From RGIG9041 sp045612565 (GTDB lineage Bacteria > Bacillota > Clostridia > Oscillospirales > QAKW01): a DNA stretch of 64,000 bases. The stretch is taken from assembly GCA_045612565.1 (NCBI GenBank), contig JAZKZG010000028.1, positions 1-64,000 on the forward strand, given 5' to 3'. A program made the position numbers and the translations under genes. The notes below the pieces were generated by a model. That model was not told where the DNA came from. It searched no databases and saw only the letters and a list, made by a program, of their open reading frames with translations. Below are positions 1-8,796 of this stretch, piece after piece. Numbering within the stretch: the stretch's first letter is position 1; each line of letters begins with the position of its first letter.

Positions 1-1278
1 ATAAACCTTACAGCCGTCTTCATAGTTTACTCTGACAACTTTGTGCGAAAATTCGGGCAATTTTTTATCGTCAAAGATGATTTTGTTTATAACCGCCTTG
101 TACTCAGGCGCAAATCTCAGGTTATCTTCGACCATAACAAACTTGCCGAACTTATCTTCGAGTTCGTCCATAAGTTCCGAGGGACTTTTGCCGATAACAC
201 TTATCATCTCAGCAAAGAGAGACGCGGCATAAACCGAGTCTTTGCCGTGGATATGACCGCGAACAGTAAGTCCGCCCGACGATTCACCACCGAGGACTGC
301 GTCAATTTCGTCAATTTTTGATGAGATATATTTAAAGCCGACAGGCACCTCATAGCATTTTTCACCAAAACTCTCGGCAATTCTGTCAAGCATATGTGTT
401 GTTGCAAGGTTGCGAACAACACCGCCTTTCCAACCCTTATACTTTACAAGATAGTAGTAAAGCATACAAAGAATTTCGTTTGCGCTTATGTATCTGCCGT
501 TTTTGTCAATAATACCAAGGCGGTCTCCGTCACCGTCCATCGCAATTCCAAGGTCATAACCATCCTTTATAACCGACATGCGCAGTCTTTCAAGGCTTTT
601 TTCGGAGGGTGCGGGCATATCTCCGCCAAAATAGGCATCTTTATTTGAATGGATTGTATCGATAGTGCAACGCACGGTGTAAAAAATTGTGAGTAGGGGA
701 TACGCTCCCGAGCCGTGCATCGAATCAAAAAGCACTCTGAGACCGCGTTCACGCAGTGCATTTAAATCAAGAACATCAAGAATATCATCCAAAAACTTGT
801 TAAATGGATTTTTGAGATATACAATTTTACCGTCGGCAACAGCGCTGTCAAACGGAATGTATTCGACAGTGTCACACTTATCAATAAACTCTTCAACAAG
901 TTTTGTTGTTTCAAGCGGGGCATCACGGCCCTCGTCAACAATAAGTTTTATGCCGTTATATGCAGAGGGATTATGACTTGCTGTTATTTCAATGCCGTAA
1001 TGAAGTCCTTTGTCTTTAACGGTATGCATTATGAGCGGGGTAGGTGCAGAACGGTTTAAAAACCACACTGTAATACCGCCTTTTGCAAGCACTTCTGCAA
1101 CCCATTTTGCCGATTCCTGTGACAAAAAACGTCTGTCATAACCAACAATAATAGGTTTTTCGGTTTTATTTTCTGTACGCGCAAGTGCGAGTATACCCTG
1201 TGCCACTTTACGTATATTATCCATTATAAAATCCTGACCGATTATGGCGCGCCAGCCGCCTGTTCCAAATTTTATCAT
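1..1278 (-). CDS. Phosphoglucomutase/phosphomannomutase family protein, 3' end outside window
   Basis: Alpha-D-phosphohexomutase that interconverts hexose 1- and 6-phosphates for sugar-nucleotide and cell-wall synthesis in the cytoplasm. The visible 426 codons begin MIKFGTGGWRAIIG. They contain the phosphoserine loop TASHNPSAYNG (Ser near residue 101), the metal loop DGDGDR near residue 245 and the sugar-binding motif GGESSGG near 330. The start ATG (1276-1278) follows an AAGGCGGTAAGT ribosome site. The gene runs off the left edge, so the C-terminal phosphate-binding domain is not seen. It is divergent from the AraC gene at 1463. Whether the substrate is glucose or mannose cannot be decided from the motifs. 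Confidence 0.93.
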   Translation of the reverse strand, partial: MIKFGTGGWRAIIGQDFIMDNIRKVAQGILALARTENKTEKPIIVGYDRRFLSQESAKWVAEVLAKGGITVWFLNRSAPTPLIMHTVKDKGLHYGIEITASHNPSAYNGIKLIVDEGRDAPLETTKLVEEFIDKCDTVEYIPFDSAVADGKIVYLKNPFNKFLDDILDVLDLNALRERGLRVLFDSMHGSGAYPLLTIFYTVRCTIDTIHSNKDAYFGGDMPAPSEKSLERLRMSVIKDGYDLGIAMDGDGDRLGIIDKNGRYISANEILCMLYYYLVKYKGWKGGVVRNLATTHMLDRIAESFGEKCYEVPVGFKYISSKIDEIDAVLGGESSGGLTVRGHIHGKDSVYAASLFAEMISVIGKSPSELMDELEDKFGKFVMVEDNLRFAPEYKAVINKIIFDDKKLPEFSHKVVRVNYEDGCKVY

Positions 1279-1399
1279 ACTTACCGCCTTTTTGAAAAAT
1301 GTTTAAATTCGGCTATATCCTCATTATAATTTTAACATAGTAAAATAACAATTTCCTTATAAAATCAGATATTTGTTTTACAATTTTGGTCGCATTTTA

Positions 1400-1429
1400 T
1401 TGCAATTGTAAAAATATGTATGATATAAT
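1400..1429 (+). promoter_or_regulatory. Probable sigma-A promoter of the AraC-type gene
   Basis: TTGCAA and TATAAT separated by 18 bases, about 35 bases upstream of the ATG at 1463. Confidence 0.55.
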
Positions 1430-1462
1430 CAAAACAATAAATATGAAAGGCATATCAAGAAA

Positions 1463-2338
1463 ATGCATTATACCAAAACAAAACTTTGTGATTCGCTCAC
1501 AGTTGATGGTGTATATACAATTCATTATTTTGAATATGTAAAAGATTTTTCATATTCGGGAGAATTACACAACTTCTGGGAACTTGTGTACGCTGACCGC
1601 AAAGCGCTTGTTCTTACATCGGGAGCAAAAGAAGTGCGTCTTGAGGCAGGTCAACTCTTTTTGCACAAGCCAAATGAATTTCATAATATCCGACCCGACA
1701 ACCAGAGTGTTGCAAATTCAATTATTGTGTCTTTTGACTGCAACAGCGAAGAACTTTTGTCGATTGCGGGTGCTGTAATCAGTTGTGACAGCGACCAGCG
1801 CCGAATAATCGGCGGAATAATTCATGAGGCATCACAAGCGTTTTCGACACCTATAGGCAGTCCCTATACTTCAGGAATACAAATATCTCAAGATGCCCCG
1901 TTTGGCAGTGCGCAGATGATACGAACATACATCGAACAACTGCTTATATCATTGGTGCGCGGCGGTCACAAGCCATCGTCACGGCATAATGAAAGCCCAA
2001 GGCTTCTTATTGATATTTGCCTGTGGCTTGAAAAAAATATCGATATGCAACTGCATTTTAACGATATACTCAAACAGTTTAACACCTCGGCATCGGTTGT
2101 AAAAAAACTGTTTGTGGAGCATATCGGCTGCGGTGCGATGGAATACTTCACACGCCTTAAAATTGATGCCGCAAAACAGATGATACGCGAAAACGAACTA
2201 AATTTTACCGAAATTGCCGACAAACTCGCATTTAATACATCGCAGTATTTTACAACTGTGTTTAAACGTATTTCGGGTATGACCCCCACCGAGTACGAAT
2301 TCTCGGTAAAAGCCAACTTTAATGACGGAGAGAAATAA
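1463..2338 (+). CDS. AraC family transcriptional regulator with N-terminal cupin
   Basis: Predicted sugar- or metabolite-responsive DNA-binding regulator. The N-terminal half (about residues 20-110) reads like an AraC-type cupin, with a short motif FLHKPNEFHNI typical of such ligand domains. The C-terminal 100 residues form the double helix-turn-helix domain (LHFNDILKQFNTSASVVKKLF, then a second helix pair ending TSQYFTTVFKRISGMTPTEY). Length 291 is normal for the family. It is divergent from the phosphohexomutase and its stop lies one base before the ATG of the next gene, so the two are probably co-transcribed. Ligand and targets are unknown; the downstream ceramidase-like and PHP genes are plausible targets by position only. 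Confidence 0.9.
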   Translation: MHYTKTKLCDSLTVDGVYTIHYFEYVKDFSYSGELHNFWELVYADRKALVLTSGAKEVRLEAGQLFLHKPNEFHNIRPDNQSVANSIIVSFDCNSEELLSIAGAVISCDSDQRRIIGGIIHEASQAFSTPIGSPYTSGIQISQDAPFGSAQMIRTYIEQLLISLVRGGHKPSSRHNESPRLLIDICLWLEKNIDMQLHFNDILKQFNTSASVVKKLFVEHIGCGAMEYFTRLKIDAAKQMIRENELNFTEIADKLAFNTSQYFTTVFKRISGMTPTEYEFSVKANFNDGEK

Positions 2339-2339
2339 T

Positions 2340-2834
2340 ATGACAAGTACAAATTCTGATTTTTATAATCGTGTTACAATTGAACTTCACAGAATATGCC
2401 ACTGCGACGTGCTTGTGGTGCCCGACCTTCTTGACCGCGGCAAACATTTTATTATGATGTGGCTTAAAGATGAAAACTTCAGAAAAACTTTTGAAAACGA
2501 TGCGATGATGTATTATTACAACATCGCCTGTATCGCTGTCGGCGGAGGTATTGCGTATGCCGACGCTTTTGAAAAAGACGTTTCGCAAATAAAACTCGGT
2601 TTTGTCGATACACTTATTGCGTCACAACCCGACATAACTAAACTTGCAACCGACATTCTGGGCTATGAAGATGACGATGATAAAAAAATCGAGTACCGCA
2701 AAATGCTCGACAGTATGTTCTCCTGCTTTTTAAGCGAGATGGAGCCGTACTGGGACAAAGAAGACCCGCGCCCGTTTTTATTCCAGGGACTTATGGCGTT
2801 TTTCCAGGCGGGTATCTCATACCGTCTTAAATAA
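2340..2834 (+). CDS. Hypothetical protein, 164 residues
   Basis: I do not recognise this family. I take the ATG at 2340 because GGAGAG sits 8 bases upstream; an in-frame ATG at 2322 would overlap the AraC gene and has no better site. The product is acidic, predicted mostly helical and soluble, with no signal peptide or membrane segment and an acidic patch EDDDDKK near the middle. It follows the AraC gene with a 1-base gap and is followed by a 106-base spacer before the ceramidase-like gene. Its overall look (short all-helical protein beside a regulator) recalls the ligand half of TetR proteins, but no N-terminal HTH is visible, so I assign no function. Confidence 0.75.
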   Translation: MTSTNSDFYNRVTIELHRICHCDVLVVPDLLDRGKHFIMMWLKDENFRKTFENDAMMYYYNIACIAVGGGIAYADAFEKDVSQIKLGFVDTLIASQPDITKLATDILGYEDDDDKKIEYRKMLDSMFSCFLSEMEPYWDKEDPRPFLFQGLMAFFQAGISYRLK

Positions 2835-2940
2835 CCCTCATTTTGTGTGATTATTTCGTCACTTTATTTTAAATTTCAAAAAGAACTGTTGATTTTTAGT
2901 TTTATTGTATTAGAATGAAAGAAAAACGGAGGTTTTTATT

Positions 2941-4221
2941 ATGTTTAAATCAGGCTTTGCGAGGGTTGACGTAACACCGCCCCTTGGCACAATTTTAACA
3001 GGATATTTCAAAGATCGTATTTCTGACGGAGTCCTTGACCCCATTCAGTTAAATGCCCTTGCAATAAACGACGGTGAAAAGACTGCGCTTATTATCACCA
3101 GTGACTTTATGTATACAATTGAGGCGGCAATGAACCGCTTCCGTTCACTTATTGCAGCGACAACGGGCGTTGAAATGGACAATATTTTTATACAGTCTGT
3201 ACATCAGCACACTTCTACTACAGCCGGTATAGGCGGACCGACCGATACCGTTTATCAGGACTTTTTAGAAAGAAAATACTGCGACGTTGCACGTATGGCA
3301 ATTGATGATCTTGCAGATGCAACTGTTTCAATTGCAAGTAAAGAAACCGATGAAACCATTTCGTACATCCGCCGTTTTAAAATGAAAGACGGCTCGACAA
3401 TAACAAACCCAAGCGACAGACGTCTTCCCGATGTTGTGGGACCGATAGGCAAGGCTGACAATACAGTTCGTATCGTTAGATTTACAAGAGAGGGCGCAAA
3501 GGATATCGCGCTTGTAAACTTCCAGACACACCCCGATGTTATCGGCGGCAACAAATTCTCGGCAGACTGGGCAGGTTTTACAAGAAGATTTTGTGAAAAA
3601 GATATTGAAAATATACACTGCATCCTCGTTAACGGCTGTCAGGGTGACGTAAATCACATTAACCCCTATGACCGTCACGGCGGCTATATTCACAGTGAAT
3701 TTATGGGCAGAACAATTGCAAACACCGTTGTGGCTATATGGAATAAAACAGAACAAATTGACATTGATAAAATCACAACCAAAGTTGAATTCAAGCGTAT
3801 CCCTTCAAATACCAACGGCATTGATAAAATCGACGAAGCAATTCAGTTTTACAGCGATTATCAGGCGGGTAAAATTGATAAACATCCAGGTATGATTATG
3901 CTTGGAAAAATAAGGAGAATTGCTGATATGGAACAGGTAAAACTCATTCAGCGTGTGCCCGTTTCAATGATCGCTTTTGGTAAAGTGGCACTTATCGGCT
4001 ACGGCGGTGAGCCGTTCTCTGAGTACGCATACGTGCTTCGTGAGGCAAGACCCGATTTGCACATAATGACTGCGTGTCTTGCAAATGCGGCACAGGGCTA
4101 TCTTCCGTCAGCGGAGGCATTTTCAGAGGGCGGATATGAGGCAGAAACCACTAACTTTACCGAGTCGGTAGCACCTGTTTTGCAAAATTGTGCAATTGAT
4201 ATGCTAAAAGAAATATTATAA
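2941..4221 (+). CDS. Neutral/alkaline non-lysosomal ceramidase-like hydrolase
   Basis: The 426 residues match the N-terminal catalytic domain of neutral ceramidases. Visible features are an opening GFARVDVTPPLG, metal-site histidines in HQHTST (near 95) and in TNVRT-like segment QTHPDVIGGNKFSADW (near 200), and the serine-type loop NGCQGDVNH (near 228). Characterised ceramidases are about 650-700 residues and secreted; this one has no signal peptide and lacks the C-terminal immunoglobulin-like domain. It is therefore probably a cytoplasmic amidase of unknown substrate rather than a proven ceramidase. Start: CGGAGG ribosome site 8 bases before the ATG. Confidence 0.8.
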   Translation: MFKSGFARVDVTPPLGTILTGYFKDRISDGVLDPIQLNALAINDGEKTALIITSDFMYTIEAAMNRFRSLIAATTGVEMDNIFIQSVHQHTSTTAGIGGPTDTVYQDFLERKYCDVARMAIDDLADATVSIASKETDETISYIRRFKMKDGSTITNPSDRRLPDVVGPIGKADNTVRIVRFTREGAKDIALVNFQTHPDVIGGNKFSADWAGFTRRFCEKDIENIHCILVNGCQGDVNHINPYDRHGGYIHSEFMGRTIANTVVAIWNKTEQIDIDKITTKVEFKRIPSNTNGIDKIDEAIQFYSDYQAGKIDKHPGMIMLGKIRRIADMEQVKLIQRVPVSMIAFGKVALIGYGGEPFSEYAYVLREARPDLHIMTACLANAAQGYLPSAEAFSEGGYEAETTNFTESVAPVLQNCAIDMLKEIL

Positions 4222-4230
4222 ATACCGAAA

Positions 4231-4258
4231 GGGGAGGGCGCAGAGACCCTCCCCTACA
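4231..4258. repeat. REP-like palindrome (GGGGAGGG/CCCTCCCC) ending CCCCTACA
   Basis: Eight-base perfect arms around an 8-base loop, 10 bases after the ceramidase-like gene. The flank CCCCTACA is the reverse complement of TGTAGGGG, the head of the palindromes at 5994 and 60621, so the three probably belong to one interspersed family. Confidence 0.5.
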
Positions 4259-4283
4259 TTTTTTAAACAGAACAGAAAAATTT

Positions 4284-4307
4284 TGCAACCTTTTTGGAGT
4301 TCGTATC
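4284..4307 (+). promoter_or_regulatory. Possible ECF-sigma promoter
   Basis: TGCAACCTTTTT followed 6-7 bases later by CGTATC, directly upstream of a sigma-factor relic. A near-identical upstream block (TGTAACCTTTT) occurs at 41534 before a lipoprotein gene. ECF promoters typically have an AAC-containing -35 and CGT-containing -10. Confidence 0.4.
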
Positions 4308-4338
4308 GTTATATATACGGAGGAGGTAAAACGACGCT

Positions 4339-4524
4339 ATGTACATAGAAAACATTATCGAGCGCTACGGCAGTGCTGTTTACAGTTTTGCACTGATGCG
4401 CCTTAAAAACCCTGACGATGCCGACTGACCGAGCAACATACAGGGCATCATTACGCTCGTAATACCGTTGCGTACACAGGGAGAGTCACAATTAACAATT
4501 GACAGCACTTTACACGAGTGGTAA
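4339..4524 (+). pseudogene. Relic of an ECF RNA polymerase sigma factor gene
   Basis: An ATG preceded by GGAGGAGGT opens a 29-codon frame reading MYIENIIERYGSAVYSFALM and on to a TGA at 4426. This is the standard opening of sigma-70 region 2 in ECF factors (E..IERYG.AVY..AL.RLKNP.DAED). After the TGA the same frame stays open for 32 more codons to a TAA at 4522, but that part shows no sigma region 4. The gene appears deleted internally and no longer functional. It could alternatively be a short leader peptide for the PHP gene, which starts 33 bases later, but the sigma-like sequence argues for decay. This relic accounts for most of the 335-base spacer. Confidence 0.6.
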
Positions 4525-4556
4525 TATGTTAAAAAAGATATAAGGAGTGTCACTTC

Positions 4557-5957
4557 ATGGCTAACAAACGCACCAGATTTTGTGCTTTTCCGTCGGTTGT
4601 TCCTGCCGGCAGCAAAGCAAAAATTACTATTTTTCCTTGCGATATTTCAAGAAGATTCAGACGAGAGTACGAGTATGAGGTAGGCGTTATCGGTTTAGGC
4701 GACGATATGGTTCACTACTATTACAAGGAGCCGCTAGATTTACCTTATGAGGTTGTTGACGGAACCTTACAATTTGAATATGATTTTTCGCGCGAGCAGG
4801 AATATAAAATCACTTTTTGTAAAAAAGGTGAAAAGGAAGATGATTTGTCGGTGTATGCGCTTGATGGTGATCTTTATGAGCGCCGCGCACTGAAGGGTGA
4901 TTTGCACACTCACAGTTATTATTCCGATGGGGCTGACGGTGTTGCAATGACTCCCGCAAACTACCGTGAGCAAGGCTTTGACTTTTTTGCGCTCACCGAC
5001 CATAACCGTATGTTTACTTCGGACTTTGCCAAAAAAAGCTTTGATGGTGTTGACCTCGGCATACATATAATGAACGGGGAAGAGATACACACCCCCGGCT
5101 CACTTGTTCACATTGTAAACGTCGGCTCAAAGTACAGCGTTTGCGAAAAATACGTGCGTGACCCCGAAGGCTACGAAGCCGCTGTTGACGAGATTGAAAA
5201 AACGCTGATCGACGTGCCCGAAACCTACCGCAGACGCGTAGCAATGGCGCACTGGGCGTGTAATGAGATACACAAAGCAGGCGGTATTGCAATTTTTGCC
5301 CATCCGTTCTGGACACCGTATAAATTCAATCTTTCCGATGAGTTCCGAGATATTATATATAATCAGGATATTTTTGACGCCTTTGAGCTTATGGGCGGCT
5401 GTGGCTATAAAAGTTGTAACAAACAACTCGCGCTGTGGCACCAAAAGTGTATGGAAGGTCACAAGCTTCCGCCCGTCGGCAGTTCTGACTCACACAGTCA
5501 CGAATACGCCAACGGTAAATATGCACACAGATTTACAATTGTTTTTGCAAAGCAAAACACTACCGAGGCAATCCTTGAGGCAATAAAACAAGGATATACC
5601 GTTGCGGGTGACTTGACCGATGACGGAAGCGTTCGTTTTTACGGCGATTTGCGACTTGTATGCTTTGCGCATTTTATGTTTAATAACTATTTTGACAAAA
5701 CAAAAGAACTGTGCGCAACCGAAGGCGCACTTATGCAGCGCTATGCTGCTGGCGAGGATGTTGGCAAGATAATCTCGGCACTCGCGCCGTCGGTTGAAAA
5801 CTTTTATAAAAAGTTTTATGGGCTCACACCCGCGCCTGTTTTGTCAAAAGAACGTACAGAGTACCTTGACAAGCTTCTCGACGCACAAATCAACTCGGGA
5901 ATTGTCACCAAAGGCTCGAACCTAGAACCCTATCCCCAAAAAGAACGCAGAGAATAA
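4557..5957 (+). CDS. PHP-domain metallohydrolase (CehA/McbA-like)
   Basis: Cytoplasmic metal-dependent phosphoesterase-like protein of 466 residues. After a beta-rich N-terminal region (1-110), the PHP domain begins with GDLHTHSYYSDG (near 117) and continues with the second motif FALTDHNR (near 145), a HPFW metal motif (near 246) and the final GSSDSH motif (near 308). These are the usual trinuclear metal ligands of PHP enzymes. The last 100 residues are specific to this protein. ATAAGGAGTG stands 9 bases before the ATG. Substrate unknown; CehA/McbA relatives hydrolyse esters, and the ceramidase-like neighbour may act in the same pathway, which is only a positional inference. Confidence 0.82.
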   Translation: MANKRTRFCAFPSVVPAGSKAKITIFPCDISRRFRREYEYEVGVIGLGDDMVHYYYKEPLDLPYEVVDGTLQFEYDFSREQEYKITFCKKGEKEDDLSVYALDGDLYERRALKGDLHTHSYYSDGADGVAMTPANYREQGFDFFALTDHNRMFTSDFAKKSFDGVDLGIHIMNGEEIHTPGSLVHIVNVGSKYSVCEKYVRDPEGYEAAVDEIEKTLIDVPETYRRRVAMAHWACNEIHKAGGIAIFAHPFWTPYKFNLSDEFRDIIYNQDIFDAFELMGGCGYKSCNKQLALWHQKCMEGHKLPPVGSSDSHSHEYANGKYAHRFTIVFAKQNTTEAILEAIKQGYTVAGDLTDDGSVRFYGDLRLVCFAHFMFNNYFDKTKELCATEGALMQRYAAGEDVGKIISALAPSVENFYKKFYGLTPAPVLSKERTEYLDKLLDAQINSGIVTKGSNLEPYPQKERRE

Positions 5958-5993
5958 AAAGGGGTTATCGAGGACATCGACATTATCTCAATT

Positions 5994-6020
5994 TGTAGGG
6001 GCGATTCACGAATCGCCCGT
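5994..6020 (+). repeat. REP-like palindrome with TGTAGGGG head
   Basis: TGTAGGGGCGATTCACGAAT followed by CGCCCGT: arms GGGCGATTC/GAATCGCCC. A second copy with compensating base changes (GGGTGATTC/GAATCACCC) is at 60621-60645, and a related palindrome is at 4231. Confidence 0.6.
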
Positions 6021-6024
6021 AAAT

Positions 6025-6059
6025 AAAAAAGGTAGAATCAAACGATTCTACCTTTTTTT
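6025..6059. terminator. Bidirectional intrinsic terminator
   Basis: GGTAGAATC, loop AAAC, GATTCTACC with A-run before and T-run after. It sits between the convergent PHP gene and the ABC transporter operon. Confidence 0.85.
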
Positions 6060-6099
6060 CGGGCTCCCCACAAAACCGTGGTTTTTATGGGGTGATTCT

Positions 6100-6840
6100 T
6101 TATTTATTACGAAATCTTGCAAGGAAATCTTTTGTTGCATCTCTTTGCGGATTTTCAAAAATCTGTTCGGGGGTGCCTTCTTCGCAGATAACACCGTCGC
6201 TCATATAAACAACGTGATTACTTACCTCACGTGCAAACGCCATTTCGTGAGTTACAACAATCATTGTCATACCCTCTTTGGCAAGTGTTTGCATAACATC
6301 AAGGATTTCGCCAACCATTTCGGGATCGAGCGCCGATGTCGGCTCGTCAAAGAGCAGAACTTCGGGATTCATCGCGAGTGCACGTGCAATTGCAACACGC
6401 TGTTTCATACCGCCCGAAAGCTGACGCGGTTTTGCGTTTATATACGGTGCCATACCAACCTTTTCCAAAAACTTGAGCGCGGTCTCTTTTGCCTCGGCCT
6501 TTTTCTTGCCGAGTACCTTTATCTGACCCACCATACAGTTTTTGAGAACGGTCATATTATTAAAAAGATTAAACGACTGAAAAACCATACCTACATGTGA
6601 GCGGTAAGCGCTCTCGCCGCCTTTGAGGCTTGTGATATTCTGTCCGTGATACAGAATTTCACCCGAGGTTGGTGTTTCGAGTAGGTTTATACAACGAAGA
6701 AGCGTTGATTTACCCGAGCCCGACGCACCGATAATGCTTGTAACGTCGCCTTTTTTTACTGAGAAGTCGATATCTTTTAACACGACGTGTGTTCCAAAGG
6801 TTTTGGACAGATGCTTGATTTCTAAAATCTGCTCTGACAT
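6100..6840 (-). CDS. Amino-acid ABC transporter ATP-binding protein (predicted lysine)
   Basis: ATPase subunit of a polar amino-acid importer (GlnQ/HisP class), 246 residues, the normal length. Walker A GASGSGKST (near 38), Q-loop, signature LSGGMKQRVAIARAL (near 142) and Walker B LLFDEPTSALDPE (near 164) are intact. It is the last gene of a three-gene minus-strand operon; its ATG directly follows the permease stop. The lysine riboswitch at the head of the operon suggests lysine as substrate; the protein alone would only support polar amino acids. Confidence 0.93.
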   Translation of the reverse strand: MSEQILEIKHLSKTFGTHVVLKDIDFSVKKGDVTSIIGASGSGKSTLLRCINLLETPTSGEILYHGQNITSLKGGESAYRSHVGMVFQSFNLFNNMTVLKNCMVGQIKVLGKKKAEAKETALKFLEKVGMAPYINAKPRQLSGGMKQRVAIARALAMNPEVLLFDEPTSALDPEMVGEILDVMQTLAKEGMTMIVVTHEMAFAREVSNHVVYMSDGVICEEGTPEQIFENPQRDATKDFLARFRNK

Positions 6841-7641
6841 TTATCTGTCCTCCTTTTCTTCGGGCGCACGGAAAGTATACATACCGCTTGTGTGCGCGAG
6901 TGTATCGGTTGTGGCAACATCAAAGTTTGCGGGTCCGTCAAGTTTTTTCTCCCAAAGCCGCAGGAGTATCGAGCAGACAATTGTAATGATGAGGTACATT
7001 GCCATCTCGATTACAGCGGACGGGAAGTAGAGGTATGTGCGACCCACGATTGCACTGTGTGTTGCAAACAGTTCGGTGTAACCGATAATAAACATAACCG
7101 ACGTATCTTTGATGTTTATAATAAGGTTGTTGCCAATCTGCGGTAATATATTGCGCAGAGTCTGCGGTAAGATTACATACAGCATTGTCTGAAAATGTGT
7201 CATACCGATTGCCTTTGCGCCCTCGGTCTGACCAGGGTCGATTGAAAGGATACCACCTCGTACCGTTTCAGCCATATATGCACCTGTGTTGATTGAAACA
7301 ACAAGGTATGCCGCAAAGATGGGGTCGAGCGAATAGCCAAAGAAATAGGGGGTTGCAAAAAAGATGAAAACCGCCTGTAAAATCATTGGCGTTCCGCGGA
7401 AAATTTCAACATAAGCGCGGATTATACCGCGGAGTGTATAGATTGCACCGCGCTTTATGATATTGTCTTTTTTTGAACAGGGGATTGTTTGCAAAATACC
7501 GCAAAGAAGACCGATAATACAGCCGATGAACGTTGCAACAATAGCAAGTTCAAGCGTTTTTTGTGCGCCGACAAGGTACTGCGGAAGGTTGTTTTGCAAA
7601 AGTTTTACAATCTCCTGACCAAGCTTTAAAAACTTGTCCAT
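6841..7641 (-). CDS. Amino-acid ABC transporter permease (predicted lysine)
   Basis: Inner-membrane subunit of the HisM/GlnP family, 266 residues with about five hydrophobic segments. The EAA loop, which docks on the ATPase, is visible as GAKAIGMTHFQTMLYVILPQ near residue 150. A single permease gene implies a homodimer. It lies 8 bases after the binding-protein gene and abuts the ATPase gene. Regulation is shared with the operon through the upstream lysine riboswitch. Confidence 0.93.
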   Translation of the reverse strand: MDKFLKLGQEIVKLLQNNLPQYLVGAQKTLELAIVATFIGCIIGLLCGILQTIPCSKKDNIIKRGAIYTLRGIIRAYVEIFRGTPMILQAVFIFFATPYFFGYSLDPIFAAYLVVSINTGAYMAETVRGGILSIDPGQTEGAKAIGMTHFQTMLYVILPQTLRNILPQIGNNLIINIKDTSVMFIIGYTELFATHSAIVGRTYLYFPSAVIEMAMYLIITIVCSILLRLWEKKLDGPANFDVATTDTLAHTSGMYTFRAPEEKEDR

Positions 7642-7649
7642 ATTATAAA

Positions 7650-8486
7650 TTACTCACCGATAGGCTGAATTTTTGTAGCTTCACCCATAATCTCGTTAAA
7701 GTCATCAGCAGTCATTTTGCCAAGAACTTTATCAATAGACTCTTTAAGAGCAGTGTTGCCTTTTTGAACAGAAACACCGATGTTGATGTCGCTGTCTGCA
7801 ACTTCAAAGCCGTTTTCGCCCTCGAATGAGAGGATTTTCATATCGGGGTATGCAATAACTGCGCCCTGTGCTGTGGGCATATCGGTACAAACGAAGTCAA
7901 CATCGCCTGTTTCAAGTGCCATAAGCATTGCAGGAGCGGTGTCTTTTGCTGTTTCGATTTTTGCACCTTCAATCTGGGGAAGGCAAGTGTCGTACCAGAT
8001 TGTACCAAGCTGTGATGTACATTTGCCACCTGCGAGGTCAGAAAGTTTTGTTGCGTTTGCAAATTTAGAATCGTTTTTAACAAGGCATACGATTGATGCA
8101 TAGAGATAAGGACCTGCAAAGTCAACCTGCTGTGCGCGTTCGGGTGTCATTGACTGACCTGCGATAACAGCGTCAACTGTACCTGTCTGAACAGCGGGAA
8201 CAAGTGAATCCCAGTCAAGACGAACGATTTCGAGTTCCCAACCGTTTTCTTCACAAATCTTTTTTGCCATCATAACGTCATAGCCGTTAGCGTACTCGTT
8301 TGTGTCTTTGATCGGAACAGCGCCGTTAGCGTCTGTGGGCTGTGACCAGTTATAAGGTGCATAAGCACATTCCATAGCAACGGTGAGTACACCGTCATCA
8401 ACGCCTGCTGCGCCGCTCTTTGAGCATGATACCATTGCAAATGCAAGTACCATTACGAGTAAAAGTGCGATAATTCTTTTTTTCAT
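7650..8486 (-). CDS. Amino-acid ABC transporter substrate-binding lipoprotein (predicted lysine)
   Basis: Lipoprotein of 278 residues: signal peptide with positively charged start MKKRIIALLL and lipobox AMVSCSKS (Cys 21). The mature part is a family 3 solute-binding domain, recognisable from YAPYNW near 46, GYDVMMAKKICEENG near 68 and the DAVIAGQSMTPERA segment near 108. It is the first gene of the operon with a GGAGAG ribosome site. Position directly behind the lysine riboswitch and its terminator indicates repression when lysine is plentiful, so lysine (or a close diamine) is the likely ligand. Confidence 0.92.
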   Translation of the reverse strand: MKKRIIALLLVMVLAFAMVSCSKSGAAGVDDGVLTVAMECAYAPYNWSQPTDANGAVPIKDTNEYANGYDVMMAKKICEENGWELEIVRLDWDSLVPAVQTGTVDAVIAGQSMTPERAQQVDFAGPYLYASIVCLVKNDSKFANATKLSDLAGGKCTSQLGTIWYDTCLPQIEGAKIETAKDTAPAMLMALETGDVDFVCTDMPTAQGAVIAYPDMKILSFEGENGFEVADSDINIGVSVQKGNTALKESIDKVLGKMTADDFNEIMGEATKIQPIGE

Positions 8487-8540
8487 TTTCTTTCTCTCCT
8501 AAAATAAAAATATTTTTTTCACCCCGTTTTGCAGGGGCAT

Positions 8541-8580
8541 ATAAAAACAAAAACCGCCAAACACTAATGTTAAGCGGTTC
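8541..8580 (-). terminator. Riboswitch-controlled terminator
   Basis: On the minus strand AACCGC ... GCGGTT followed by TTTTTGTTTTTAT. It lies between the lysine aptamer and the binding-protein gene, the expected expression platform. Confidence 0.8.
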
Positions 8581-8606
8581 CAAAAATACCAAAAACAGTA
8601 TATGTA

Positions 8607-8780
8607 CGGATAGCGCTTCACATTAAAAAATGTGACAGTCCGCAAGGTGTTTCCCTACGGCCCAGCAACATATTTTTTAAGGCAATAGAAATATGTCACT
8701 TCGGCGGTAATCCCTTTTTGCAAAAGCATCTGCCTTTTTTCTTTTGCATACTATTGATGTACCGCGCCTCTATCATAGCG
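8607..8780 (-). promoter_or_regulatory. Lysine riboswitch (L box)
   Basis: Read on the minus strand the leader has the L-box landmarks in order: GATAGAGGCGCG (P1/P2 5' side), AGTA, a purine-rich P2-P3 region, GCCGAAGTGACATAT with pairing ATATGTTGCTGGG (P4), a hairpin GTAGGGAAACACCTTGCGGAC-type P5, CTGTCACA, and the closing GTGAAGCGCTATC that pairs with GATAGAGGCGC. A terminator follows. This explains the 347-base gap upstream of the transporter operon. Confidence 0.88.
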
Positions 8781-8796
8781 ATTTATGTTTTTTGTA

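Noticed and set aside
4261..4269. TTTTAAACA outside the origin
   Set aside because: Isolated occurrence, expected a few times in 64 kb of AT-rich DNA; not evidence against the cluster at 45.8 kb.
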